64,000 bases of DNA, from contig NW_006767439.1 in assembly GCF_000264995.1 (NCBI RefSeq), forward strand, positions 995,573-1,059,572. The letters are read 5' to 3'. Made by a program: the position numbers and the translations under genes. This document shows, piece after piece, positions 11,778 through 22,848 of this stretch. Under the pieces are notes generated by a model that saw nothing but the letters and a program-made list of their open reading frames with translations, did no database searches and was not told the DNA's origin. This stretch comes from Punctularia strigosozonata HHB-11173 SS5 (taxonomy: Eukaryota; Basidiomycota; Agaricomycetes; Corticiales; Punctulariaceae). How positions within the stretch are numbered: the stretch's first letter is position 1; each line of letters opens with the position of its first letter.

Positions 11778-13059
11778 CTAGCTGCTCAATAGTTTGACAG
11801 TGAGTTTGTCTCTACCCGTGACCTTTGGCAACCTCTCCTTCACAGCCAAGATAAATGGATCATCCACACTGTGACCGTCCTCTTCCTTGCACCCTTGCGC
11901 GCAGCGCTCCCGAATCTCCATCGTCACCTCCCGCAACGCAGAAAAACGGGTAGCGCACCCCAGTGCACCGTCCACGGCCGCCCAGTCGAAGTCGTACCAC
12001 GGTTCCCCGCTCTGGTGGTACTCGAGGCGCACACAGACGCGTTCAAGGTGCGTGCCGGGGAGCGCGAGAAGGAGATTGCTTGCCCACCTTCCGTCGGAAA
12101 TCATCCGAAGTCCTGTTTCGGTAGCACTTTCTTGCAACGTCAGCGAACGCAGGACTTCTCCTCGAGTGGGATCGTCCCCGAAATCGGTGCAAAGATCTGC
12201 GCATCTCATTAGTCGGAAAGATATACTTCGCCGGAGGCGAGATCAGTACCGCACCTTGTGGAGGTTTTTCGGAGTTCCAGTTGACCGCGAGCGTCAGATT
12301 CTCGACGCCCGTCCCAGGAATGGATAGGTTGCATAGCACCATATAGTCTGATAAAGAGTGTAAGACAATATCAAGATTCTCGACCTGTTCGAAACCGCGG
12401 GCAAAGGCACCGGCCGTGGTGGGACCTGTAACAAAGTGTTGCAGCTGCCTGAGCTCCAGAGCACGAAGGCATCGAGCTCGTTTTGTCCACATATCACTTG
12501 GGAAAATGCATTCGATGCACGTCGCGTTCAATCGAAGCTCGCGCAGCTCCGGCATCTTAACGAGTACTATTGCCAGATCGTCGTAATTGCTGACGGTGCA
12601 CCGGTTGAGCTTCAAACGCAGTAGCACTGGGAACGTGAGCGTCATCAGATATGCGCCAGGCCATCTTGTGAACTCGTCGAAGTCTTGGAGCGAGAGTGAC
12701 TCGACCCTTCGGCACGCGTCGATAACGGCTCGCAGTGCATCGTCGGGGAGGGCCTTGAAGCGATGCTGATCGTAGCTGCGCACATAAAGGCTCTTTACGT
12801 GCCCACTGAGCAATGGGTCGTTATTGAGAACAGTTCGAAGGCGCTCGCAGTCGCTTGAGCTATTGACGATGAGTTTCTGGAAGAGATGCTTCTGGCTGCG
12901 CTTGCGCATTGCTCTGCAGACGCAACTCAAGGCACGTAGGTCTTCAGCACTTCTTCGTAAAAGCGTAGGATCTGTGTTATTGCCGTGGTCCGCCTCGAGC
13001 TCTGTCACGAAGTCTATGATGTTGTCGACCAGCTCTTGGGGAAGACTACGGCGGCGCAT
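11778..13059 (-). CDS. F-box-like protein, paralogue B
   Basis: Two exons (13059-12255, 12196-11778) with a phase-1 58-bp intron give 407 residues. It has the same layout as paralogue A: N-terminal F-box-like segment (LPQELVDNIIDFV), irregular leucine repeats (FPVLLRLKLNRC, MPELRELRLNATC), an intron at the equivalent position, and the C-terminal block WYDFDWAAVDGAL. It lies head-to-tail with paralogue A, 689 bp apart. A role in substrate selection for an SCF-type ubiquitin ligase is a family inference only. Confidence 0.83.
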
Positions 13060-14319
13060 TTTCGAGCAAGGCCAAGATTGTGCGAGTATCCGTAGATGAT
13101 CAAAAGAATAGACTTATGCAAATCAGGCAGAAAAATTGCCTTCATGTACAGCCAGGAGTCACTTCCGAGAGACAAAGGGACGAGCACCTCTACAAAGGAT
13201 GCAAAGCAAAGCACGGAAGAAGACAAAGAACGGCAAACGAAGCGCATTGAATTTGTACCCACGCTTCACGTGATACCAACATGGCGCGTTGACGCCGACT
13301 TGCACCAGCAGGGTTTTTGGTTCCTTCGCCCATCGAAACGAGAAATCCGAGTTACAAGGACCCCAAAAGACGACTACATGAACTCTTGAGCCTTGCCTGA
13401 TATTGCTACTTGGATCCTGAAAATACCCACAGTACTCCGAATTCTCCGAACCTGAGTAAGTATGCTGGTTACTTCCAGTACTTATTGAGAAACCTGTGTA
13501 TAAATTGCGCGTTTCATGGGCGAATGGCGCTGCGGACGTTATCTGACGAGAAACCACTGACAGCGTGGCTCGTAAGTACGGCATGCTGACCCCCTGTTGC
13601 GATCGTTGGAGTCAAACCGTTGCTAGGTGTGAGCCTTCACACTGCGAATAGTCCGGATTTGCTGGGAGCTGATACAATCCACGTTTAGTTTCTTCCGGCC
13701 TAAGTGAGGAATCGTGTATCCGGGATGAATTAGCACGAGCGCGCGCCGTGCCATCCGATAATCCAGCGTGCGACCGGGTGTGTATCCGCCAGCCCACGCT
13801 CGCCGCGCTCGAAGCGCAAGTCTGTTCGGAACAACCCGGTGGGCACACGAATCACCAACGTTGACCTCCTCGAACCACTTTCTCGGCGTCAATCCGAATC
13901 GTGTCTATGAGCTTCCGGTCCCATGGATATCTCGCGCCTTCTCGTCGACATATTTTTGGCACCTCACGAGCCAAGATCATCCTAACTTCACACGCCGTGT
14001 ACCTGCAGACGCAATGTACCTGCTCAATGGCCCGAGTATGTGTAGCATGATTCCACGTCGGCCCCGCCCTTGGCGCGTTGAGTCGATTGCAGCTCCTGGA
14101 ACGATCCCATGCAGTCCTCGCTGCGCAGTCAGGCCCAGTCCCGCCGGTCCTCACGTTGGCTTATTCCGAAGTGATCGATCGAGGAAAGCTAGTTTCGGAT
14201 TCGCACTTATATCGCAGCGAGCCGCGTCGAGCCCCACCTAGCTGACCCGGACCTGACGGGATCGGATCTCTAACATAAGGCGCCGGACATTGCAACGCCC
14301 ACACTTCTCCCTCCTCAAC
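13060..14319. other. Intergenic, no supported gene
   Basis: Only short open frames with no recognisable family, start context or splice pattern. It contains the upstream regions of the F-box paralogue on the left (-) and of the zinc-cluster gene on the right (+). Confidence 0.4.
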
Positions 14320-15733
14320 ATGCCTTCTGTAGCTTCTGACGGGTGCAAGAAACGGGCTTCGAATAGAGCGACCGTCGCGGGTATCGTAGAGGATCACCGC
14401 AAGCTTCCTCGTAACCGTGCAACCAAGTCTTGTCTGAACTGTTTCAAATCAAAGAGAATGGTCTGTATCCATATCGTATTGATCTAATCTTTACTCACAT
14501 CACAAACAATAGTGCGATCGGAAACGGCCCTGCACCCGATGCACCCAGCTCGGCTTGGTACGTGTTATTGCTTCACCGCTGCCGAGTTCTATTAACGGAC
14601 CTCTGTGTCAGACTGGACTTGTAGGTATTACACATCGCTCTGTGTGCCATGCCGATAATGGTTATAGTGTGTCTATGAAGTCGACGATCCTGACCGCACG
14701 TGCGCACATGCCATGATCTGACTGCAGTTGATAAGGTTAACGTTTTGTGCTTCTATATTAGACGCGACAATGAAGGGGATATACCCCATCTCCAACGTAG
14801 GATAGGCGAGCTAGAGAGTATTATTCGCGAGGTGGGCTCGGACACGCCTCTATCGACGCATTCGCTGATGATAGATGTTCAGCTAAAAAATAAACCGCAT
14901 CCTCGATGGGCATCTCCATCAGAGCCATTCGATATGGGTGCAGGACTCCGCAATTTGGGCCCTCCAACTCCGTCACCTACTGTTAGCTCCCGCTCTATTT
15001 CAGGGAGCGTGTCTCCACCGACGTGCACGACACCAGCGAGGGGACTTCCTGGCGTCGGTCTACCTCCTGGGGTCGACCAGGAACTGATGGTACTTCTCAG
15101 GGCGCTGAACCAAGCACCCAGTACCCATTTCGAGGACCCCGCAGGGCCCAGCCAGTTCAACTTTGTCGGCCAAATAGCGGACGATGCATGCGGGATCGGA
15201 TTCGTACAAAACGGCAAACAAGCCGTGTGCGCGTGCGTCACGGAACCTGCCAACTATCACGTACTATTGGAACTCTCACTGCGCCTTCGTCGCGCTGCCA
15301 ACATGCTCTCATATTCCGCGCAGCACGCAGGGAGTACGACCTGTCCACTTCTTCAGCGTATCGTCGAGGTGGATGCCTTGATAAAGTCAGTAGCGTCTTC
15401 TGCACCTGCCATCATTTCGCTGCTGATGCTCATGTTAGCGAGACGCTGGGAAACACGCATACGATTCCGTCGTCATCGTTTGCCTACCCATTTGGTGCAG
15501 GTGACGCGAGCCCTGTGTTCGCCGCACACAACCCAACATTGGGCAGCTCGCCGCCAGGCACACCCTCGTACATGCCAAGCGCTGCGGATTCCAGCTCGGT
15601 CCCAGCGGGCCATCGGCCATTGCAGTCCCCTCAACTGTATAGCTTCCCTTGCCACACTCCACCACGAAGGCAAAACGACTCAGTTTCATGGGCTTTGTAT
15701 AATCAGGACCCACATGTGTTGCATCATGACTGA
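14320..15733 (+). CDS. Zn2Cys6 fungal transcription factor
   Basis: Six exons (14320-14460, 14513-14557, 14612-14620, 14668-14699, 14762-15385, 15439-15733) give 381 residues. The binuclear zinc cluster is assembled from four exons: CLNCFKSKRMC, DRKRPCTRC, TQLGL, TGL and CVYEVDD, supplying the six cysteines. Exon 3 is only 9 nt and encodes Thr-Gly-Leu. A short heptad-like segment follows (LQRRIGELESIIRE, likely dimerisation), then a Ser/Pro-rich region and CVTEPANYHVLLELSLRLRRA, a block I associate with basidiomycete members of this family. It should bind DNA in the nucleus and regulate target genes, which are unknown. The family usually has CDRKRPC preceded by Lys-Lys; here Arg-Met precedes the third cysteine. 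The C-terminal end is the least certain part. Confidence 0.85.
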
Positions 15734-16849
15734 CATAGCTAACATCTTTAGCAGCCTGCCTTCGCATGTATTTAGTGGGTATATATTGATATGCACGTAC
15801 GCTTCACGTCATCCCACCTGCGGAGCAGCGGAACCTGCCCAACGATTCCTTTCTGTGCGCAGGCACCAGTGTGAAATTCCTACAAGGCCGAAAAGTCCGG
15901 TCACTCGTGCCCAGATGTGAGCGTGAACTTGCACGGTCTGGCGGGACCATTGCTGTGGACCTCGACGGGCTGAGAATTCGATATTCAAGTGGGGAGGCAT
16001 CACGCGCTGCATTCATTCTTCAGGAAGTTTATGAACGGATTGATGGTTTGTCGAGGGAACAACCGCGTTTCTCCTACCCATCTGGGTCTAAATTCCGAAC
16101 ACGATGAAGCGCGACGGAAGTTCGCTCGATACCGGCGTACAATCTAACTTTATGCAGAGTGTCGCATCGTTCCCGGGCCTTTCGTTATCTGATAACATGA
16201 GAAGTTGCAGAGATTACCTCGTGGTATGCCCTATGTGCGAAACGTCCATGCTCGCTTCCTGGGAATATGGTCTCCTGCGAGTGCCTAGAAACCGGTCGTC
16301 CGAGGGTCATTGTAGACCTTAGCAGGCGACCGGTTCTTCTTTAGAGATCCAGGCAGGCACTGCGCACTGTCGAATGTTTCATGAGATATCCGGAGATTGG
16401 TGGGGGTGAGAGCACCCGAACAGAAATTCCCATGGACTCGAACCCCGGTTGGCAACTTCAACTTGAAGCGTTCGAGATTGCGCAGTACCGTAACAAGCCG
16501 TATATGTAGCCATAAAGCATGAGGCAGTATCGTACATGCAGGTTATTTGGATTGGGGAACATCGTCGACAGGGGAGAAAAGAAGGGTACGCATAAGCTTA
16601 CAAGCAATTGTCTTACACGGTCACGTGACTTTGTCCCGCTCCGTTCGGGACAACCTGCAGTGTTTGTGCGCGGACCGTCACCACGGAGAGACCACTAGCT
16701 AACGATATATCTCCTGAGGTACACACCGCAACCACTGGAATCGGTGCTTGAAGTCTGTGCATTGTGATTGCCCCCTCTGCGTCACGGTTGTCACACGAGA
16801 AGCGGACACCGCACGCTGAGGTTTCCCCGGAACGTCAGCAGCGTATATT
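15734..16849. other. Intergenic, no supported gene
   Basis: A 78-codon frame at 15871-16107 and several smaller ones have no recognisable features. A tRNA B-box-like string at 16434-16444 (minus strand) is not embedded in a tRNA fold. Confidence 0.4.
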
Positions 16850-19370
16850 ATGGATCTTGTACTTGGCTTCTTCATAATACGACTACGCTGAAACTTACGC
16901 ATGCTATTTAGGAACGGGACGGAAACCCCCTTCTACTCCATTTCGATCTTAGCAATGGTGGTTTTCCGTTTAGGAAGGATATACCGACCATCATCGAGGA
17001 CAGAAGAGGGCTTCTCAACGGTCTCTTGATATTCGATATCCTCCTTCAGTCTGGTGGAATACGAGATGCTCACCTGCTGTACCCACCAAGGGACCCAGAG
17101 TCGCTCTCCCTGCTACTCGATGCTATAACAAACTCCACGTATGACAGCCTCAAAAAGGACTGCCTCGTGTACTTCTTGATCAAGTGGCATGAATTCAAGA
17201 TAGACGGCTCAGGCGGGGATAGGATAAGGGAAGAGATGTTTGTACAGGAACGGTGCATTCCACCTCAGTTCGTGCTCCTCGCGGACGCGTACTGGTATTT
17301 CGATACAGGGTCGGACGTCGAAGTGCGTTCGCCGTGTCCCTTACTGTGCTTGTGAAGTACTGACGTGGCAGCAGCGCGGTGTATCTATCCTCTCTGATAG
17401 GCGTCTCAACAAGGATTACGCGTCAAAGATCATGCAAACCATCGCCCTCAGCCAGAATCCTGCACCCTTGATCGTCAAATACATCCGAACCGCTCGACCA
17501 CTCCTGACGGAGCCCCCCGACTTGAACTTATATACCGAAGCGCTTCTCGCTGGGTCAAGCAACGGTGTTTTGGACGCGTGGCTTTTCCAGCGGACGTTCC
17601 CCGATTGCAATGAAATGAAGGCGCGGCTCGTTCGAATAATCATCGATTGGTGCTTGACACGTGAGCGTGCACATCCCTACACCGCTTTCTCGAGCTTGAC
17701 ATCTCTACTCTCCAGCCAAACCGAAAGCGGACGCGCTGAAAACCCTGCTCTCCTTGCCGTTCACGCCTTCAGAACAAGCGACGGTAGAGGAATTCGCCGT
17801 TTCGCCCCCCTCTGAGCTTTCCCCCAAATCACTTGCCGTCCTTCAAGATCTCCTAGTCCTACGCCTCGTTCAAGCAGGCAGGTACACAGAAGCCGTCAAG
17901 CTCGACAGACGCTACCCACCGAGCACTATCACCAGCGAAGTCGGGCGGCGGACGGCCGAAAAACGGCGGCAGATGCTGGACGAGGTATTGGCGGTGATGC
18001 CCTCTGTCGAACGGCAGATGCTTGACATGGAGCTGGAGCACGAAGGGAACAGCCTGAATGGGAAGAACGACCTGAGCGCGTCGTGGCAGCACGTCGCAAT
18101 ATCATCCATACCTCGACGTAGCCACGCGCCGCGATTCGGTGGAAGAGTCTCCTTCGGCCGACCAGGCGACTTCCCATACAATCCGGGACCCCGTGCTATG
18201 GTTCCTGTCGCATTTTCGACAGAGACTGTGCCCTCGCCTTCGCATGGGACGAGTGTCTCGCAGATTGCTGTACCGGAGTCGGATCCGGCGCTTGCAACAT
18301 CACCTATTCCTCCTGCTCGTGTTGATGCGAGAGCAGGAACGCCGTGAGTCATCCTTGGAGCGATAATGACCTTCCTTTCGTTAATCTATTGTTCTTCTAG
18401 TGGCGCTCATGGTCGAAGCGGCAAAAAACCTGCTGCTGCGAAAGCTTTCCTCTACGAAACCGTGGGAAGCGCAAACACGGCGCCCAATGCCTTTTATGCG
18501 GGCTCCCAGTCCAAGAAGCCTGTTGAACCTCTCGATGTGGCCATGGACGCGCAAGACGAACCGAATGCAAGTCAGCCAGCCGATGCCGATCTTGATGAAC
18601 CGATGGCTGACAGCACACCGCGAGCGACACGGACGGCCGTGGCTGCGCTGGAAGTAGAGGATAGGGACGAGGTTCCCTCCTTTTCTCACTCACTGTTCTC
18701 GCCGCGTGCGGAGGACGAAGAGGCGCCGCCGGTCATCTCCTCCCGCTCTACCGCCCCTGCTGCAAACGCCGTCGCGCCGCCTTTGGCTCGCACCGAGTCC
18801 GAGCAGATGCAACCCCCGGGGGCGTTTTTCTCAACGCCTCCGCTTCTATCGCAAATGCTACCCGCAGACCTAGGTCCAATTGCGGAAGACGAAGAGGTCG
18901 TGGTCGCGGACGCGGAAGCTACCTCTAGCAAGAGACCTAGACGAAGCACAGCGGCGAAGACGCCCAAAACGCCTGCGAAGGGCAAGTCAAAGAGCAAACG
19001 GAAGTCGACCATAGACCTCGACAACCTGGATCTGAGCAGGAGCATACCAGGGGCACTCGAGGACGACGGACTATACGGGATCACGGACGAGGAAGAGGAG
19101 AAGGCCCCAGACAACGTCGGGCCGCTCCCTCGGGCCACGCGGTCAGTGCGCAAAGCTAGGAGCGGCGCATCAGCCACGACTTCGGTGGCCTCTGACGACG
19201 GGAAGGAGGAGAGTGGACCAAGTGTGGCGAGACGCTCGACCAGAAGGAGCTCGAGAGTCAGTGTTGTCCACGAGGACCAGTCGAGTCCAGAACGGACCAC
19301 AAGGCGAAGTACACGGTCCACAGCTGCGAAGGCGGAGGGCCGCAATCGGGCTACTAAAAAACGTGCTTAG
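16850..19370 (+). CDS. ELYS-type nuclear pore complex assembly protein
   Basis: Five exons (16850-16858, 16912-17322, 17375-17660, 17716-18343, 18401-19370) give 767 residues. The N-terminal half matches the fungal ELYS domain: FPFRKDIPTIIEDRRGLLNG, DILLQSGGIRDAHLLYPPRD, CIPPQFVLLADAYW, ILSDRRLNKDYASKIMQ, then helical repeats to about residue 330. The C-terminal half is disordered and basic, with an AT-hook-like KRPRRS followed by Lys/Pro repeats and many RRSTR motifs. ELYS/MEL-28 and fission-yeast Ely5 dock on the Nup107-160 complex, and vertebrate ELYS uses AT-hooks to seed pores on chromatin. The 9-nt first exon (Met-Asp-Leu) is inferred because a stop codon precedes exon 2 in frame. The acceptor at 17374 could instead be 17371, adding one Gln. 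Confidence 0.85.
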
Positions 19371-19609
19371 TGTCTTTGTTGGACTCTTCTTCCGTGCAGC
19401 TTTCCTGTGCGTAGCAGGCTGCGTAGCGACTGCATACACGATGTCTTTGAACCATCGCTCGAAGAAGTATTACGCGAATAAAAGACGGAAATGGATTCAA
19501 AATAATACACCACACGTGGTTCTGCACTCGCCCCTATCTTGTGCTGCGTGCATTATAATAACCTACCAGCATCACAACTTCTCGGCCTCACCACTTCACG
19601 CAGATTATC

Positions 19610-21586
19610 ATGGCTCCAAAGTCTTCAAAGAGAGGGTCATCGGGGAAACTGGTAGAGCTGTCGTCCGAATATCCTCCCGGACATCCCATGCGGAAGATGA
19701 TGGACGACTTACAGAAAAACATAGATAAGATGAAAATGTAAACCCCCAGTGTCAGGGATTTTTTACGCTCCACTCATATGTGACACGACAGAGACGTGAA
19801 CAAACGCGAAGCGTTCCGTGACAAGTACATATCGACGTGTGCATACTGCAAAAAGACCGATGCGGAGAACTGCCAGGCGTGTGGCCGATGCCGGTACGTA
19901 AGCGACTGAGTTGCTCCCTTCCTCGATTCGAGCTGCTGTATTCCAGGGCAGTGTTTTACTGTTGCAAGGAACACCAGAAACTCCATTACAAAGCCCAGCA
20001 CAAGAGGGACTGCCTTGACTTCAAGGTGATACCCTTCGCTTGGACATTCGACACTGTGTCAGTTAGTGCCTCCAATTGACCCGCATATCCCCATACGACT
20101 CCTCGCTCACATTTGATTCCTTTTGCTTTCGTACTAAGGCCGAGGACGGGTCAAAAATACGCGCCATGCCCGGTGCTCGGGGTTGGGCATGACAAAAACC
20201 ACGGTGTCGGAGTGTGGGTAGGCACATCGGGTGACATCAGTGGATCGTAGGTCAGACTATCACTCATCCTGTGCGCGTCCCTCACGGACTGCGTCGTTTA
20301 GGCTACAGCATTCCTTCGAACACGAAGTGAGCATCTATGCGTGTATTTTCCTCGTGAATTGCTTATAAGTGTATGGATAGGTGGACACTATTCGGTTGGA
20401 TGCCATACACGAGCAGCTCTCGCCTGAGTTCCAGGCATGGGCCAACCTGGACAAGATGGGCACAAAGGAGGCCCGAAAGAAGATGGTATAGTCAAACGAT
20501 CAATATCATGCGTACTCGTCCACACGCTCATCGGTTTGGCTTCATCCAGGGAAGCACGCTGCTCACACTCAAGATCATGATTCAAAATCGGCGTACGGAC
20601 GGAAAAGACGTGGTCATCCTCGGAGGGCGGGCGACGATGATGTGCGCCGCGCGATATGCCGAGCACGCGCTGCCCGGGGATAACGTAGAGGTCGACAACA
20701 GTATGCATGGGTACGATCCTTGTCATCCATCCCATCGCTACCTTCGCATCCTGACTCGTCGAATTTTCGCGGTCATTGGTCAGGCGCAAGATGGCCATGG
20801 TAGATATCTGGAAAGACTACCGTGGACGACGCCGGATCAACATTCTGGAGATCAACGGCGTCGTGCGCCCCATGCCCAAGCGCTCGGACGACGAGAAGTA
20901 TGATAAGCACGCGCCGCCGCTCGAAGCACCCCGACCTACGGAGGCACCTTGGCACAAAGTCCTGAACTGGGATTACGGGATCGTCAAGCTCTCACCAGGT
21001 TCGTTCAATATCGTCCACATCCTCACCCTGTCTTAAAGGACGTCTAAGAACCAAAATCTGATTGTTAATTTACCGAATTGTGCAGGTGACTATGTCGTCT
21101 CCGTGGCCCAATTCAGGATGGGAGACGGCGATACGGAGAAATACGAGTATCAGGCTCTGTGCGGGAGTTTGGCAATGATGAACGTCGCGATCTTGCCGCA
21201 CCTGTACCCTGAGGTGGACCCCAACAACGGGACGATGCTCATGATGGCGAGCATGAACCCTTCGAAGATATCGCTGAACCCGAGGCTTGTCGCCGTGTTC
21301 GAGCGCTCTGTACGTCCTCGCATCCTCGTTCCTCGCAATGTTCTTATTGTGGGTTGCGGACACACAGATGATCGAAGACGCGTACGAGGCCGACCCCCAT
21401 GGAGAAGGGTGGCTGCCGCGCTGGAAGGGCGCGAAGGGGCAGAAGGGACTCGTGAACAGTCTGTTGACGGACGATACGATGCGCCCGATGCTAGAGATGC
21501 TTGGTGCGTCGCTAGATGAGGATGGGAAGAAGCAGTTGCAGGAGAGGACCAAAAAGTTGATCGGGAAGGAGCTGCCGTTTATCTGA
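19610..21586 (+). CDS. MYND zinc-finger protein
   Basis: Ten exons (19610-19737, 19792-19893, 19947-20057, 20139-20217, 20309-20326, 20381-20485, 20550-20710, 20784-20998, 21086-21309, 21368-21586) close to 453 residues. The MYND finger lies at about 54-95: CAYC, CQAC, then RAVFYCCKEHQKLHYKAQHKR split by an intron. MYND fingers bind proline-rich partners. The downstream part (EQLSPEFQAWANLDKMGTKE, DIWKDYRGRRRINILEING, HLYPEVDPNNGTMLMMASM) is not a SET domain, so a methyltransferase role is not supported. The family is common in Agaricomycetes with unknown function. The exon 20309-20326 (18 nt) and the donor at 20058 were chosen by frame logic and are the least certain joins. Confidence 0.82.
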
Positions 21587-22040
21587 CCCCTTCATATGTA
21601 CGTTTGTTTGCTTTGAGACTCCACGACTTCCTCGCATTGGCCGATCATCCGCTTCACTTCATTCTCAGTTGAAAAAGGGCACAAACAAACCGAAAAAGAT
21701 ATTCATATTGTAGCGCTACCCATACCGCAGAATCGAGCGTGGGTACGGCCACGCCCGTCGACCCGCGCTGTGCATACAACCAGAAGGTCATTATCCATCC
21801 AAGCCCTTGTAGCAGCGGAAGTGACATCTACGGGCGTACATGAGGTACCCTTCGAACATCGAGTGTACTCGCAAGAACGATGGTGAGCAACAGGTGCCGA
21901 TGGCACGCCACACAGACTTGCGCTTTCTGCGGGCGCCCCGTCTTTTCGGCGGCGGTGGGATAGTGGATCCGAACCCGCATTTTTTCCGCATACAATTGGT
22001 CGTTGCAGAGGTGAGAGGGGGGGAAACAATGGTTTCCGCC
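21587..22040. other. Convergent 3' flanks, no supported gene
   Basis: Lies between the stop codons of the MYND gene (+) and LSM8 (-). Open frames here are short and unrecognised. Confidence 0.4.
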
Positions 22041-22507
22041 CTAGTACCGGATAGGAGGGAGGGGCTCCGCGCGGACGGTCGAGAGGTCGACGGATTTGTC
22101 GATGGCTTCGTCCAATTCGCCGATGAGCGCTCTACAGTTGTTTTTCAGCGATACTTCGTAGGACAATGCAAGTTTCGCGCACATCATGTCTCCTTTCACG
22201 AGGTACAGTCCCAACGGTACTTCCTCAACGCCTTCATCCGTGCTGTATATTCGCTCCGTCGAATCGGACAGCACCACGTTCGATTTCTGGTCAAAGCCGG
22301 AGAGCGTTCCCTGATAGCATATCAATTGCCTGAATGGATGCGGGTCTCAGTTTCAATCCGGATGGCGAGAGCTCACCACTATCGACCGACCATCCTGTAA
22401 GACGAGGAGCACGCGTCCTAGTAAGCGTTCGGTATGGGTCAAACTCGCACAATTTTGACACGCAAAATGCGATGCTTACGGTCGACGTAGCCCTGCAGAC
22501 TGGACAT
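22041..22507 (-). CDS. LSM8: U6 snRNA-associated Sm-like protein LSM8
   Basis: Four exons (22507-22480, 22417-22377, 22310-22183, 22131-22041) give 95 residues, the normal LSM8 length. Sm motif 1 is spread over exons 1-3 (MSSLQGYVDRRVLLVLQDGR, then GTLSGFDQKSNVVLSDSTER). Sm motif 2 appears as GLYLVKGDMIALIGELDE. The C-terminus VDLSTVRAEPLPPIRY is characteristic of LSM8 rather than LSM1 or LSM4. LSM8 distinguishes the nuclear LSM2-8 ring that binds the U6 snRNA 3' end and supports spliceosome assembly. The gene is divergent from a transporter, with 341 bp between start codons. Confidence 0.95.
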
Positions 22508-22848
22508 AGTATGCCCTACGCAGAGCGTCGGAGTTGATTGACCGAGTGTGTGATCGAACGCAGGAAAGGATGATGGAGACAAGCCGCACAACCGCGTCTT
22601 GTTCCCGCCATCCCGCGCGCGGCGCTGCTTTACCTGTTTCATCCGCCCGTAACGTCGCGCTAACGCCCCGCTCGTTATTATAGCGCACGCTTCCCATTAG
22701 TCGATACTAGCCGTCATTCCGTAACCCCTGCCGCTCCTTCGTTTTAACTCCCACCTCTCCCTGGTGTTCCGCCCCATACCTCCTTCTCCCTCGAACTCCT
22801 ACCTTCATCGTCGACTTGCACTCGAACATCGCGCCCTTGACGATAGAT

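Noticed and set aside
11126-11797. 223-codon plus-strand open frame between two F-box paralogues
   Set aside because: Long but without a recognisable motif or splice pattern; it overlaps the promoter of one gene and the 3' end of another, and composition is not protein-like.
16434-16444. tRNA B-box-like sequence on the minus strand
   Set aside because: The GGTTCGAGTCC string matches the B box, but the surrounding bases do not form a proper T-arm, anticodon loop of seven, or A box.
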